This document shows, piece by piece, positions 1 to 5,798 of a stretch of 9,829 nucleotides of DNA. Position 1 is the first letter of the stretch, and the number at the start of each line of letters is the position of its first letter. The stretch is from positions 78,241 to 88,069 of the forward strand of contig DEKJ01000021.1 in assembly GCA_002353825.1 (NCBI GenBank). Direction: 5' to 3'. A model generated the notes under the pieces. The model ran no database searches. It had not been told where the DNA came from and saw only the letters and a list, made by a program, of their open reading frames with translations. This DNA comes from Prevotella sp. UBA2725 (GTDB lineage: Bacteria > Bacteroidota > Bacteroidia > Bacteroidales > Bacteroidaceae). Made by a program: the position numbers and the translations under genes.

Positions 1-284
1 GCCTGCGGGATGGTGCGGGGGAAGCCGTCGAAGATGACACCCTTGTGATCCTTGCCGAAGCTGTCGTAGACGTCAGCGAGGATGCTTACCATGAGGTCAT
101 CGGGGATGAGCTGACCATTGTTGATATAGCCTTTGGCGGTCTTGCCAAGCTCGGTGCCGCGTTTGATCTGGTCACGCAGCACGTCTCCTGTGGAGATATG
201 GCCGAAACCGTACTTCTGAATCATTTTCTCACTCTGAGTGCCCTTACCTGAACCTGGGGCACCGAAAATCACGATGTTTTTCAT
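1..284 (-). CDS. adk: Adenylate kinase, N-terminal part (cut by window edge)
   Basis: Cytosolic adenylate kinase, which interconverts ATP + AMP and 2 ADP. Reading leftward from the ATG at 284, the frame is open for 94 codons to the window edge. Visible are the N-terminal strand MKNIVIFG, the P-loop GAPGSGKGT at residues 8-16, the HISTGDVLR segment at 29-37 that contacts AMP, and FDGFPRT at 85-91, where the Arg is a catalytic residue of the family. The C-terminal half, including the LID domain, lies outside the window. It follows hpt on the same strand after about 300 bp of repeat-rich DNA. I see no TAnnTTTG box just upstream, so it may be read from the hpt promoter. Identity is secure; the intactness of the missing part cannot be judged. 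Confidence 0.96.
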   Translation of the reverse strand, partial: MKNIVIFGAPGSGKGTQSEKMIQKYGFGHISTGDVLRDQIKRGTELGKTAKGYINNGQLIPDDLMVSILADVYDSFGKDHKGVIFDGFPRTIPQ

Positions 285-340
285 TTATTTGGTTATTATA
301 TTGAGTGTTATTCTGTTTCTTCCGTTAAATGCATCCAAGC

Positions 341-387
341 TCACACGGATTTTTCTCTCACATGGATTTTTTCTCACACGGATTTTA
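341..387. repeat. Three imperfect tandem copies of TCACACGGATTTT
   Basis: Copies begin at 341, 358 and 374, a period of 16-17 bp. The first and third start TCACACGGATTTT; the second has CATGG in place of CACGG. The third copy is also the left arm of the inverted repeat at 374-520, so the two structures share a motif. I recall similar AAATCCGTGTGA strings in Bacteroidales intergenic DNA, but have not checked this. Confidence 0.8.
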
Positions 388-520
388 AAGATTTTAAAGA
401 TGGTTACGCTGCTTCGCAGCTACACGTACCACAGCATGCCATACTGCGACCGTACGTGCTATAGCATCCTCACGTAATCGGCGAAGCCGATAATCCTTAA
501 GATCTTTAAGATCCGTGTGA
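374..520. repeat. 27-bp inverted repeat enclosing small hairpins
   Basis: The arm at 374-400 matches the reverse complement of 494-520 at 24 of 27 positions. Two of the three mismatches become G-U pairs in plus-strand RNA. Inside are a hairpin with GCTGC/GCAGC arms and a TTC loop (408-420) and one with ATCGGC/GCCGAT arms and a GAA loop (477-491). There is also a degenerate direct repeat of about 14 bp (424-437 and 454-467, 11 of 14 identical). The overall form is that of a small miniature-element-like or extragenic palindromic repeat. It lies between hpt and adk, where a long stem in the transcript could affect readthrough or mRNA decay; that role is inference. Confidence 0.75.
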
Positions 521-586
521 AATTAAAATCTTCGGGAATATTCACAAGTATGTATTCATTTGACGGATGAATCGTTATCTTTAATC

Positions 587-1123
587 TTATTCAACGATTG
601 TGTAGATGTCTCTCAGATTGCGTCCTTGCTGATCGTAGTCGAGGCCGTAGCCGACGATGAAGTCGTTAGGAATCTCCATGGCAGGGTACTCGATGTTGAG
701 GTCTTCCTCGAGCTTACCTGGCTTGACGAGCAGCGTGCAGATATGCAGCGACTCTGGGTTATGCTTGCTGAGGCTCTCGAGCATGTGCTTCATCGTATGA
801 CCCGTGTCGACGATGTCCTCCACGATGACCACTGTGCGGCCTGCGAGGTCCTGGTTGATACCTACTACTTCTTTAATCTTGCCAGTTGAAGTAGTGCCCT
901 CGTAGGAAGCGAGCTTGACAAACGATATCTCACAAGGAATGGTGATATACCGCATCAGGTCAGCGGCGAAGATGAAAGAGCCGTTGAGAACAGCTAAAAA
1001 CAGTGGGTTCTTGCCGGCCATGTCTTTGTTCAGTTTCTCAGCCACGGCTTTCACGCGGCGCTGGATTTCTTCTTCTGGAATAAACGTTTTGAACGTCTTG
1101 TCCTTGACTTTAACGATGCTCAT
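587..1123 (-). CDS. hpt: Hypoxanthine phosphoribosyltransferase
   Basis: Cytosolic purine-salvage enzyme that transfers phosphoribose from PRPP to hypoxanthine (often also guanine), giving IMP or GMP. At 178 aa it has the usual length of the bacterial family. Diagnostic motifs are LNGS at 46-49 (pyrophosphate loop), the PRPP-binding stretch VVIVEDIVDTGHT at 98-110 with the paired acidic residues, and the C-terminal IPNDFIVGYGLDYDQQGRN region at 151-169 that closes over the purine base. The ATG at 1123 is chosen because MSIVKVKDKTF is a normal family N-terminus and lies about 46 nt below a good promoter box. It is divergent from the NAD(P)HX repair gene and upstream of adk, a purine-related pairing that I recall from other Bacteroidales. 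Confidence 0.96.
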   Translation of the reverse strand: MSIVKVKDKTFKTFIPEEEIQRRVKAVAEKLNKDMAGKNPLFLAVLNGSFIFAADLMRYITIPCEISFVKLASYEGTTSTGKIKEVVGINQDLAGRTVVIVEDIVDTGHTMKHMLESLSKHNPESLHICTLLVKPGKLEEDLNIEYPAMEIPNDFIVGYGLDYDQQGRNLRDIYTIVE

Positions 1124-1169
1124 GATGCGATACTTTTGTTGCTTTTATGCAGTATTTCGAATATTAGTG

Positions 1170-1177
1170 CAAAATTA
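1170..1177 (-). promoter_or_regulatory. Predicted hpt -7 box (TAATTTTG)
   Basis: Read on the minus strand this is TAATTTTG, a full match to the Bacteroidota TAnnTTTG consensus. It sits 46 nt upstream of the hpt ATG, so transcription would start near 1163-1165 with a leader of about 40 nt. No convincing -33 TTTG is visible. It lies back to back with the promoter of the gene starting at 1238. Confidence 0.65.
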
Positions 1178-1222
1178 CGAAAAATAGCCGATAATTTTTC
1201 CTTTATTCTCCATTCTTTTCAG

Positions 1223-1230
1223 TACTTTTG
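1223..1230 (+). promoter_or_regulatory. Predicted nnr operon -7 box (TACTTTTG)
   Basis: TACTTTTG fits TAnnTTTG exactly and ends only 7 nt before the ATG at 1238. The predicted transcription start falls at about 1235-1237, which makes the mRNA leaderless or nearly so. A second TACTTTTG occurs at 1131-1138 on the same strand, just beyond the hpt start; if used, it would give a leader of about 95 nt instead. Confidence 0.6.
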
Positions 1231-1237
1231 CAGTGAT

Positions 1238-2752
1238 ATGAAGATTTTTACTGCTGCTCAGCTACATGAGCTTGATCAATATACGATAGAGCACGAGCCT
1301 GTGAGGAGTATTGACCTCATGGAACGTGCCGCTAAGGTCCTTACCGCCGCCATCATGGAGGAGTGGACCGATCAGACGCCGATGGTCGTCTTCGCAGGGC
1401 CCGGCAACAACGGCGGCGATGCGCTCGCCGTGGCGCGCCTCCTGGCTGATGCCGGTTACAAGGTGTCGGTTTACTTGTTTAATATTCACAACAAACTGTC
1501 GGACGACTGTGCGGCCAATCGCGAGAGCCTCGTCGAACAGCGCAAGGTGCAGTTCACGGAGATTTCGCTCAACTTTGATCCGCCAGAGTTGACTCCGGAT
1601 ACCGTTGTCATTGACGGTCTCTTCGGTTCAGGACTGAATAAGGCGCTCATGGGTGGTTTCGCCTCTTTGGTGAAGTACATCAACAAGAGTCCGGCGAAGG
1701 TCGTCAGTATCGACCTCCCGTCGGGACTGATGTGCGAGGACAACACCTATAATGTTCATTCGAATATTATCCGCGCCGACCTCACGCTGACGATCCAGCA
1801 GAAGAAGCTCTCGATGCTCCTGCCTGACTGTCAGCAGTATATTGGCCGATTGAAGGTGCTCGATATCCGTCTCAGTCCGGAGTATATCATGAACACGGAG
1901 GCGAAGTGTCGTATCTTAGAGGAGCACGAGGTGAGCGCCCTCATGAAACGCCGCCCCGATTTCGCCAACAAAGGCACGATGGGCCATGCACTGCTTGTTG
2001 CCGGTAGCTATGGCATGTCGGGAGCTGCTATTCTCGCCTCGCGTGCTTGCATGCGGTCGGGTGTGGGTAAGCTCACGGTCCATACGCCGGCTCGCAACTA
2101 TGATATCATGCAGATCAGTGTGCCGGAGGCTGTGCTGCAACTCGATAAGGACGACTATGAGTTCTCTGATAGTGTGGTCTGTGACGACTTCGAGGCGTTG
2201 GGCATTGGCCCTGGCTTGGGGCAGTCGGAGAACACAGCTGTGGCGCTTATCGGTCAGATCAGTCGGGCTAAGTGCCCGGTGGTGGCTGATGCCGACGCTA
2301 TCAATATCCTCGCCAGTCATCAGGCGTGGCTTCAGCAGTTGCCGAAGGGTATCATCCTCACGCCCCATCCGAAGGAGTTTGACCGGCTTATGGGCAGTGC
2401 GAGTGCAAGTAGTTACGATCGACTCATGCGTGCCCGCCAGTTGGCTTCGCGTCTGCAAGGGTATATCATACTGAAGGGTCATTATTCTGCCCTCTGCCTC
2501 CCCGATGGTCGTGTGCTGTTCAATCCTACGGGCAACAGTGGCATGGCAACGGCAGGTAGTGGTGATGTGCTGACGGGTATCATCACTGGCTTACTCGCGC
2601 GTGGTTACTCTCAGGCGGATGCCTGTACACTCGGTATGTACCTTCATGGTCTTGCCGGTGACCTTGCTGCGAAAGAGTTAGGTAAGGAAAGCCTCGTGGC
2701 GAGCGATATCATCGAATATCTGCCCAAGGCGTTCAAAAGAGTGGAGGAATAA
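1238..2752 (+). CDS. nnr: Bifunctional NAD(P)H-hydrate epimerase / ADP-dependent NAD(P)H-hydrate dehydratase
   Basis: Metabolite-repair enzyme. The N-terminal YjeF_N domain epimerises hydrated NADH/NADPH, and the C-terminal carbohydrate-kinase-like domain dehydrates the S form using ADP. From the ATG at 1238 it is 504 aa, normal for the fused form. The epimerase shows GPGNNGGDALAVAR at 54-67, IDGLFGSGL at 125-133 and SIDLPSG at 157-163. The dehydratase shows KGTMGHALLVAGS at 245-257, GIGPGLG at 322-328, LTPHPKEF at 374-381 and the nucleotide-binding NSGMATAGSGDVLTG at 433-447. The frame is open upstream to an ATG at 1136, but those 34 residues do not look like the family, and a promoter box lies at 1223-1230. 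MKIFTAAQLHELDQYTI is the conserved N-terminus. It is first in a four-gene plus-strand unit. Confidence 0.95.
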   Translation: MKIFTAAQLHELDQYTIEHEPVRSIDLMERAAKVLTAAIMEEWTDQTPMVVFAGPGNNGGDALAVARLLADAGYKVSVYLFNIHNKLSDDCAANRESLVEQRKVQFTEISLNFDPPELTPDTVVIDGLFGSGLNKALMGGFASLVKYINKSPAKVVSIDLPSGLMCEDNTYNVHSNIIRADLTLTIQQKKLSMLLPDCQQYIGRLKVLDIRLSPEYIMNTEAKCRILEEHEVSALMKRRPDFANKGTMGHALLVAGSYGMSGAAILASRACMRSGVGKLTVHTPARNYDIMQISVPEAVLQLDKDDYEFSDSVVCDDFEALGIGPGLGQSENTAVALIGQISRAKCPVVADADAINILASHQAWLQQLPKGIILTPHPKEFDRLMGSASASSYDRLMRARQLASRLQGYIILKGHYSALCLPDGRVLFNPTGNSGMATAGSGDVLTGIITGLLARGYSQADACTLGMYLHGLAGDLAAKELGKESLVASDIIEYLPKAFKRVEE

Positions 2753-2767
2753 TAAAAAAGAAAGAAG

Positions 2768-2992
2768 ATGACTGCAAGAGACGATAAGGAAAAAGACAAG
2801 ATGAGCCGGGAAAATCTCGGTAAATTCTTCTACGATTTGGCTAAAGCGACTTTTATCGCAATGGTCATTGGTGGCATCCTCAATTTCTTTTCTGATGATT
2901 ATCAAGTGGGAAAGACAATAGGATTGTTTATTACAGGAATCTTTGTCACGACAGTGTTCTCTGTAGTCGCTTTCAAAATTATTAAAAGTTAA
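2768..2992 (+). CDS. Small two-helix membrane protein, DUF6722-like
   Basis: A 74-aa protein. The first 20 residues are charged (TARDDKEKDKMSRENLGK). Two hydrophobic segments follow at about 26-42 and 48-72, separated by the polar turn SDDYQVGK, with a short basic tail KIIKS. The pattern of ENLGKFFYDLAKA followed by a helical hairpin resembles the Bacteroidales DUF6722 family as I remember it; this assignment is tentative and no function is known. It begins 15 nt after the nnr stop, behind an A/G-rich stretch, so it should be co-transcribed. Met12 (2801) is an alternative start just before the conserved-looking part. Confidence 0.7.
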   Translation: MTARDDKEKDKMSRENLGKFFYDLAKATFIAMVIGGILNFFSDDYQVGKTIGLFITGIFVTTVFSVVAFKIIKS

Positions 2993-2997
2993 GGATT

Positions 2998-3102
2998 ATG
3001 GACTCGTTGATTTTTATTCTTGGCGCCTCCGGCATAGTAGGTCTTATGTTTTTGCTTTGGCTTTATACCCCCAAAGGTAAGAAATGGTTAGCGAACTTAT
3101 GA
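2998..3102 (+). CDS. 34-aa single-pass membrane micro-ORF
   Basis: Begins ATG GAC TCG, 5 nt after the stop of the preceding small membrane protein, and ends TGA at 3100-3102. The product is 34 aa: an uncharged helix from about Leu4 to Tyr23 (IFILGASGIVGLMFLLWLY), then the basic tail TPKGKKWLANL. This is the positive-inside layout of a single-pass inner-membrane protein with its C-terminus in the cytosol. Its stop overlaps the next start as ATGA, typical of translational coupling. AAGGA lies just before the start, although Shine-Dalgarno use is weak in this phylum. I do not recognise a family. Real coding is supported by helix composition, tight spacing and the stop-start overlap, but not proven. 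Confidence 0.65.
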   Translation: MDSLIFILGASGIVGLMFLLWLYTPKGKKWLANL

Positions 3103-4151
3103 GAAAATATTTTCTGAGCGGCATGTTAGCCGCATTGACTTTTGTTTCGTCTCCTTTGCTTGCTCAGAGCATTGAGGGAACGAGCTATATGCTCCCGAAG
3201 AACGGGATGCGGTTCACAGTGAAAGTGGAGAAGACGCAATATAAACCTGGCGAGTTTTCTCCTTATGCTGAGCGCTTTATGCGTGAGAAGGTCTCACAGC
3301 AGCCAACGACGACGTACCGTATCATCGGTATCGAGATGGACGAGACGGCGGTACCCGACACGTCGAAGCAGTTTAAGCTCACGGTTGACAAGAAATACTC
3401 GATTGATAAAGTATCTGTGGCCCACGATGGACAGTTGTTGGCTATCAATACCGATGCCACGCAGCAGGCACTCCCCATGCGCGTGTTCAAGCCTGCTCCC
3501 AAGCCGGCTCCGCTTGATCCGAGCGCTTTCATGACAGAGGATATCCTATCTGCTGGCTCGACGGCTAAGCAGGCAGAGCTTACGGCAAAGGAAATCTATG
3601 ATATCCGCGACAGCCGTAACTCATTGAGCCGTGGGGATGCCGACAATCTTCCGAAGGATGGTGCTCAGCTCAAACTGATGTACGAGAACATGAACCGTCA
3701 GGAGACGGCACTCACGCAACTCTTCGAGGGTGTGACCGTGAAAGATACAACGTGGACCCAACTCTCCTTTATCCCAGAAAAGGAAGGGAAGACGGTGCTC
3801 TTCCGCTTCTCTAAGTATTACGGACTGGTGAGCAGTGATGACCTGAGCGGTGAACCTTATTATATCACTGTTACCGATGAACATACGGCTAAAGACCCGA
3901 TGGCTGATGCTGCGGAGAAGAAGAAAGAGGATAAGAACGACATCGGTCTGCGTTCTGCTATTCCTTCCAAGATCAAGGCAGTGCTGACAACGGATGACAA
4001 AACTGTTGCTACCTATGAGATGAATGCAGCACAGTTTGGTTTTGTGCAGTCATTGAGCGGAGATCTTTTTGGCAAGAAACAATCTGCCCAGATCGTCTTC
4101 GACCCGTTGACGGGAAGCGTGAGGAGCATCAAGAATATTGAGATGAAATAA
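3099..4151 (+). CDS. Exported DUF4831 family protein
   Basis: The start at 3099 (MRKYFLSGML) is preferred over an in-frame ATG at 3084. It gives a clean signal peptide (basic MRK, hydrophobic core to about 20, cleavage near LLAQ-S at 23/24) and forms the ATGA overlap with the upstream micro-ORF. The 350-aa product matches the Bacteroidales DUF4831 family as I know it. Features are YMLPKNGMRFTVKVEKT at 30-46, YKPGEFSPYAERF at 48-60, and EIYDIRDSRNSLSRGDADNLPKDG at 165-188 (partly quoted: EIYDIRDSRNS and DADNLPKDG). A Lys/Glu-rich linker lies around 268-280 and a C-terminal FDPLTGSVRSI strand near 334-344. There is no Cys after the signal peptide, so it is probably a soluble periplasmic protein and not a lipoprotein. 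Its function is unknown. Confidence 0.85.
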   Translation: MRKYFLSGMLAALTFVSSPLLAQSIEGTSYMLPKNGMRFTVKVEKTQYKPGEFSPYAERFMREKVSQQPTTTYRIIGIEMDETAVPDTSKQFKLTVDKKYSIDKVSVAHDGQLLAINTDATQQALPMRVFKPAPKPAPLDPSAFMTEDILSAGSTAKQAELTAKEIYDIRDSRNSLSRGDADNLPKDGAQLKLMYENMNRQETALTQLFEGVTVKDTTWTQLSFIPEKEGKTVLFRFSKYYGLVSSDDLSGEPYYITVTDEHTAKDPMADAAEKKKEDKNDIGLRSAIPSKIKAVLTTDDKTVATYEMNAAQFGFVQSLSGDLFGKKQSAQIVFDPLTGSVRSIKNIEMK

Positions 4152-4501
4152 GGTCTTTCCGGTTAGGGCCTGCGTGCAGGGACGGTCCTTGTGGCCGTCC
4201 GCACCTCGGAGAGGTGCCACATGGTTAGCCCCACGTGAGGCGCAGCTGAAACGTGGGGTTAGAATAGTACAGATAACTTGAAATTCGGCCTCGAAGAGGG
4301 CGAACCTCAGAAAGGGTGCAGAGAAGCGATTCCAGACCAGCGTCCAGCCCATGTTCGCCCTCTTCGAGGCCGACAGGTTAGGTCGGTCACCGATCCTCAA
4401 CCCCAGGTTACGTCGCTGCGCTCCTCACCTGGGGCTAACCATGTGGCACCTCTCCGAGGTGCGGACGCCCCAACGCAACCTACCGCGAATCATAATAACA
4501 A
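4152..4501. other. Convergent intergenic region filled by a palindromic element
   Basis: Between the ends of the DUF4831 gene and fba. It is visibly more GC-rich than the flanking AT-rich spacers elsewhere in the window and consists almost wholly of inverted repeats. A small CCTGC/GCAGG palindrome (4169-4180) and a GGACGG/CCGTCC stem (4180-4185 with 4195-4200) precede the main nested element. Reading frames that cross it are by-products of the repeats and not genes: the peptide ANHVAPLRGAD appears on both strands because the arms are inverted copies. Confidence 0.8.
4196..4467. repeat. Nested palindromic element, 272 bp
   Basis: The outer arms 4196-4233 and 4430-4467 are perfect reverse complements over 38 bp. 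Each arm holds its own hairpin: GCACCTC/GAGGTGC with a GGA loop at 4201-4217, mirrored at 4446-4462. Inside, the arms 4285-4305 and 4353-4373 are perfect reverse complements over 21 bp, with a loop of about 47 nt. Two side hairpins flank this: CCCCACGT/ACGTGGGG (4229-4236 with 4251-4258) and CCCCAGGT/ACCTGGGG (4401-4408 with 4427-4434). The sequence can therefore fold as one long cruciform or as a row of hairpins. Arm identity this high implies recent arrival or active maintenance. It most resembles a non-autonomous miniature element or an extragenic palindrome cluster; no transposase motif is present. Confidence 0.85.
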
Positions 4502-4539
4502 AAAAGGTCATTCCTTTCTAATGAAAAGAATGACCTTTT
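4502..4539. terminator. Bidirectional intrinsic terminator
   Basis: The arms AAAAGGTCATTCCTTTC (4502-4518) and GAAAAGAATGACCTTTT (4523-4539) pair with one mismatch around a TAAT loop. A-runs and T-runs on the two sides supply a U-tract in either direction. A further TAACAA/TTGTTA pairing brackets it (4496-4501 with 4543-4548). It sits between convergent genes and should stop both the DUF4831 operon and fba. Confidence 0.9.
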
Positions 4540-4553
4540 ATCTTGTTATGCCT

Positions 4554-4575
4554 CACGCAACCCGAAGGCTGCGTG
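4554..4575 (-). other. fba 3' hairpin with UUCG tetraloop
   Basis: In the fba transcript this reads CACGCAGCC-UUCG-GGUUGCGUG: a 9-bp stem with one G-U pair closed by the extra-stable C(UUCG)G tetraloop. It begins about 14 nt after the fba stop and precedes the terminator. No U-run follows directly, so it may protect the 3' end or assist termination; that is inference. Confidence 0.6.
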
Positions 4576-4589
4576 GAGCAAAGAAGTGA

Positions 4590-5600
4590 TTAGTCGCAGT
4601 TAGCGAGCTTGTTCTCAGAACCAAGGACGTCCTTGATCTTCTCCTCGTACATCTCGATCATGTAGTTACGAGCCACCTTACCATACTGGCGAGGATCGAA
4701 GTACTCAGGATGATTAGCCAGAGTCTCACGAACACCAGCGGTGTAAGCCAGACGAGAGTCAGAGTCGATGTTGATCTTGCAGACAGCGCTCTTAGCAGCA
4801 CGACGGAGCTGATCCTCAGGGATACCAACAGCGTCAGGCAGCTTGCCTCCGTACTTGTTGATGATGTCGACATACTTCTGAGGAACAGAAGAAGAACCAT
4901 GCAGAACGATTGGGAAGCCAGGGAGCTTCTTCTCGATCTCTGCCAGCACGTCGAATGCCAGTGGAGGAGGAATCAGGCGACCAGTCTTCGGGTCACGTGT
5001 GCACTGCTCGGGCTTGAACTTGTAAGCACCGTGGCTTGTGCCGATAGAAATAGCGAGGCTATCGCAGCCAGAACGCTTAGAGAAGTCGATAACCTCCTCA
5101 GGCTTTGTATAGTGGCTCTCCTCAGCAGAAACCTCATCCTCAACACCAGCGAGGACGCCGAGCTCTGCCTCGACAGTAACATCATACTTGTGAGCGTACT
5201 CTACGCACTTGCGAGTGAGCTCAATGTTCTCCTCGTAAGGCTTGCTTGAACCGTCGATCATGACGCTGGAGAAGCCCAGGTCTACGCAGTCCTTAACGAG
5301 CTCGAATGTATCTCCGTGGTCGAGGTGCAGCACGATCTCGGGATGATGGCAACCGAGGCTCTTTGCAAACTCCACAGCACCCTGTGCCATGTAACGGAGC
5401 AGGATAGGATTAGCGTATGCACGTGCACCCTTAGAAACCTGCAGGATGACAGGGCTCTTCAGTGTTGAGCTGGCTGTGATGATAGCCTGCAGCTGCTCAA
5501 GGTTGTTGAAGTTGAATGCCGGAATAGCATAACCGCCTGTTACGGCGCGCTTGAACATCTCGCGTGTGTTGACGAGACCTAAATCTTTGTAGTTAACCAT
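4590..5600 (-). CDS. fba: Class II fructose-1,6-bisphosphate aldolase
   Basis: Zinc-dependent cytosolic aldolase of glycolysis and gluconeogenesis, which cleaves fructose-1,6-bisphosphate to DHAP and glyceraldehyde-3-phosphate. The product is 336 aa, normal for the family. Visible are YAIPAFNFNNLEQLQAI at 24-40, the HLDHGD motif at 92-97 (catalytic Asp94, zinc ligand His95), VEAELG at 143-148, and IGTSHGAYK at 186-194 (zinc ligand His190). HGSSSVP at 234-240 carries the third zinc His, and NIDSDSR at 277-283 is the substrate phosphate-binding region. The start MVNYKDLG is the only sensible one and lies about 70 nt below a promoter box. Its upstream neighbour on the same strand is a sugar transporter, a fitting but not obligatory pairing. 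All key residues are present. Confidence 0.96.
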   Translation of the reverse strand: MVNYKDLGLVNTREMFKRAVTGGYAIPAFNFNNLEQLQAIITASSTLKSPVILQVSKGARAYANPILLRYMAQGAVEFAKSLGCHHPEIVLHLDHGDTFELVKDCVDLGFSSVMIDGSSKPYEENIELTRKCVEYAHKYDVTVEAELGVLAGVEDEVSAEESHYTKPEEVIDFSKRSGCDSLAISIGTSHGAYKFKPEQCTRDPKTGRLIPPPLAFDVLAEIEKKLPGFPIVLHGSSSVPQKYVDIINKYGGKLPDAVGIPEDQLRRAAKSAVCKINIDSDSRLAYTAGVRETLANHPEYFDPRQYGKVARNYMIEMYEEKIKDVLGSENKLANCD

Positions 5601-5642
5601 TTTATTAAATGTTTATAAAGATGATTCTAACTATATTATATT

Positions 5643-5663
5643 GTTGAGGCTCTTCCCCTCAAC
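5643..5663 (-). other. Hairpin in the predicted fba leader
   Basis: The arms GTTGAGG (5643-5649) and CCTCAAC (5657-5663) are perfect complements around a 7-nt loop. In the fba transcript this hairpin would fall at or within a few nucleotides of the 5' end predicted from the TAAATTTG box, where stem structures often stabilise mRNA. No riboswitch class is recognisable. Confidence 0.55.
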
Positions 5664-5669
5664 CGCTTG

Positions 5670-5677
5670 CAAATTTA
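5670..5677 (-). promoter_or_regulatory. Predicted fba -7 box (TAAATTTG)
   Basis: Minus-strand TAAATTTG matches TAnnTTTG and sits 69 nt upstream of the fba ATG, predicting a leader of roughly 60-65 nt. No clear -33 TTTG is seen. It supports transcription of fba independent of the upstream transporter gene. Confidence 0.6.
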
Positions 5678-5769
5678 GCACTTTAATTTCTTTTTCCGTT
5701 CATGTGAGCGTATATTTTATGTTGCAGAACTTTAAAAAAAACTAACTTAATTGCTGCCTTGCTTTAGGT

Positions 5770-5781
5770 CAAATGCATTTG
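5770..5781. promoter_or_regulatory. Perfect 12-bp palindrome CAAATGCATTTG
   Basis: A perfect dyad between the transporter stop and the fba promoter, about 92 bp upstream of the fba -7 box. The form suits a dimeric regulator, but a 12-bp AT-rich palindrome can arise by chance, and the distance is long for direct control of RNA polymerase. Confidence 0.25.
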
Positions 5782-5798
5782 CCACATTGGTTTTACAA

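Larger units (their letters stand above)
285..586. other. hpt-adk intergenic region, repeat-rich, no gene
   Basis: About 300 bp between two co-oriented genes. Reading frames here are short and resemble nothing I know. The content is an imperfect tandem repeat (341-387) running into an inverted repeat (374-400 with 494-520) whose interior carries small hairpins and a degenerate direct repeat. The outer flanks (285-340 and 521-586) are AT-rich with no evident box. See the separate repeat entries. Confidence 0.8.

Noticed and set aside
341..520. CRISPR array
   Set aside because: Copies are only about 13 bp, imperfect, with 3-4 bp between them and no spacers; no cas genes are nearby.
560..889. 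Plus-strand open frame of 109 codons over hpt
   Set aside because: It is the antisense shadow of hpt, whose motifs on the minus strand are unambiguous.
1136..1237. 34-residue N-terminal extension of the NAD(P)HX repair enzyme from an upstream ATG
   Set aside because: The residues do not fit the family, the stretch contains both divergent promoter boxes, and MKIFTAAQLHELDQYTI at 1238 is the conserved N-terminus.
1916..2482. Long antisense frame (188 codons) inside the NAD(P)HX repair gene
   Set aside because: The coding strand carries all dehydratase motifs; the antisense frame is Arg/His-rich with no family resemblance, as expected from codon bias.
4169..4200. CCTGC/GCAGG and GGACGG/CCGTCC stems right after the DUF4831 stop as an intrinsic terminator
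   Set aside because: No T-run follows; the second stem competes with the large palindrome, and the hairpin at 4502-4539 is the proper terminator.
4050..4400. Minus-strand open frame of 116 codons overlapping the DUF4831 3' end and the palindrome
   Set aside because: It is antisense to a real gene and reads the same repeat arms; composition is not that of a protein.
4278..4589. Plus-strand open frame of 103 codons across the palindromic element
   Set aside because: It is composed of inverted-repeat arms and the terminator, has no recognisable domain, and ends against fba on the other strand.
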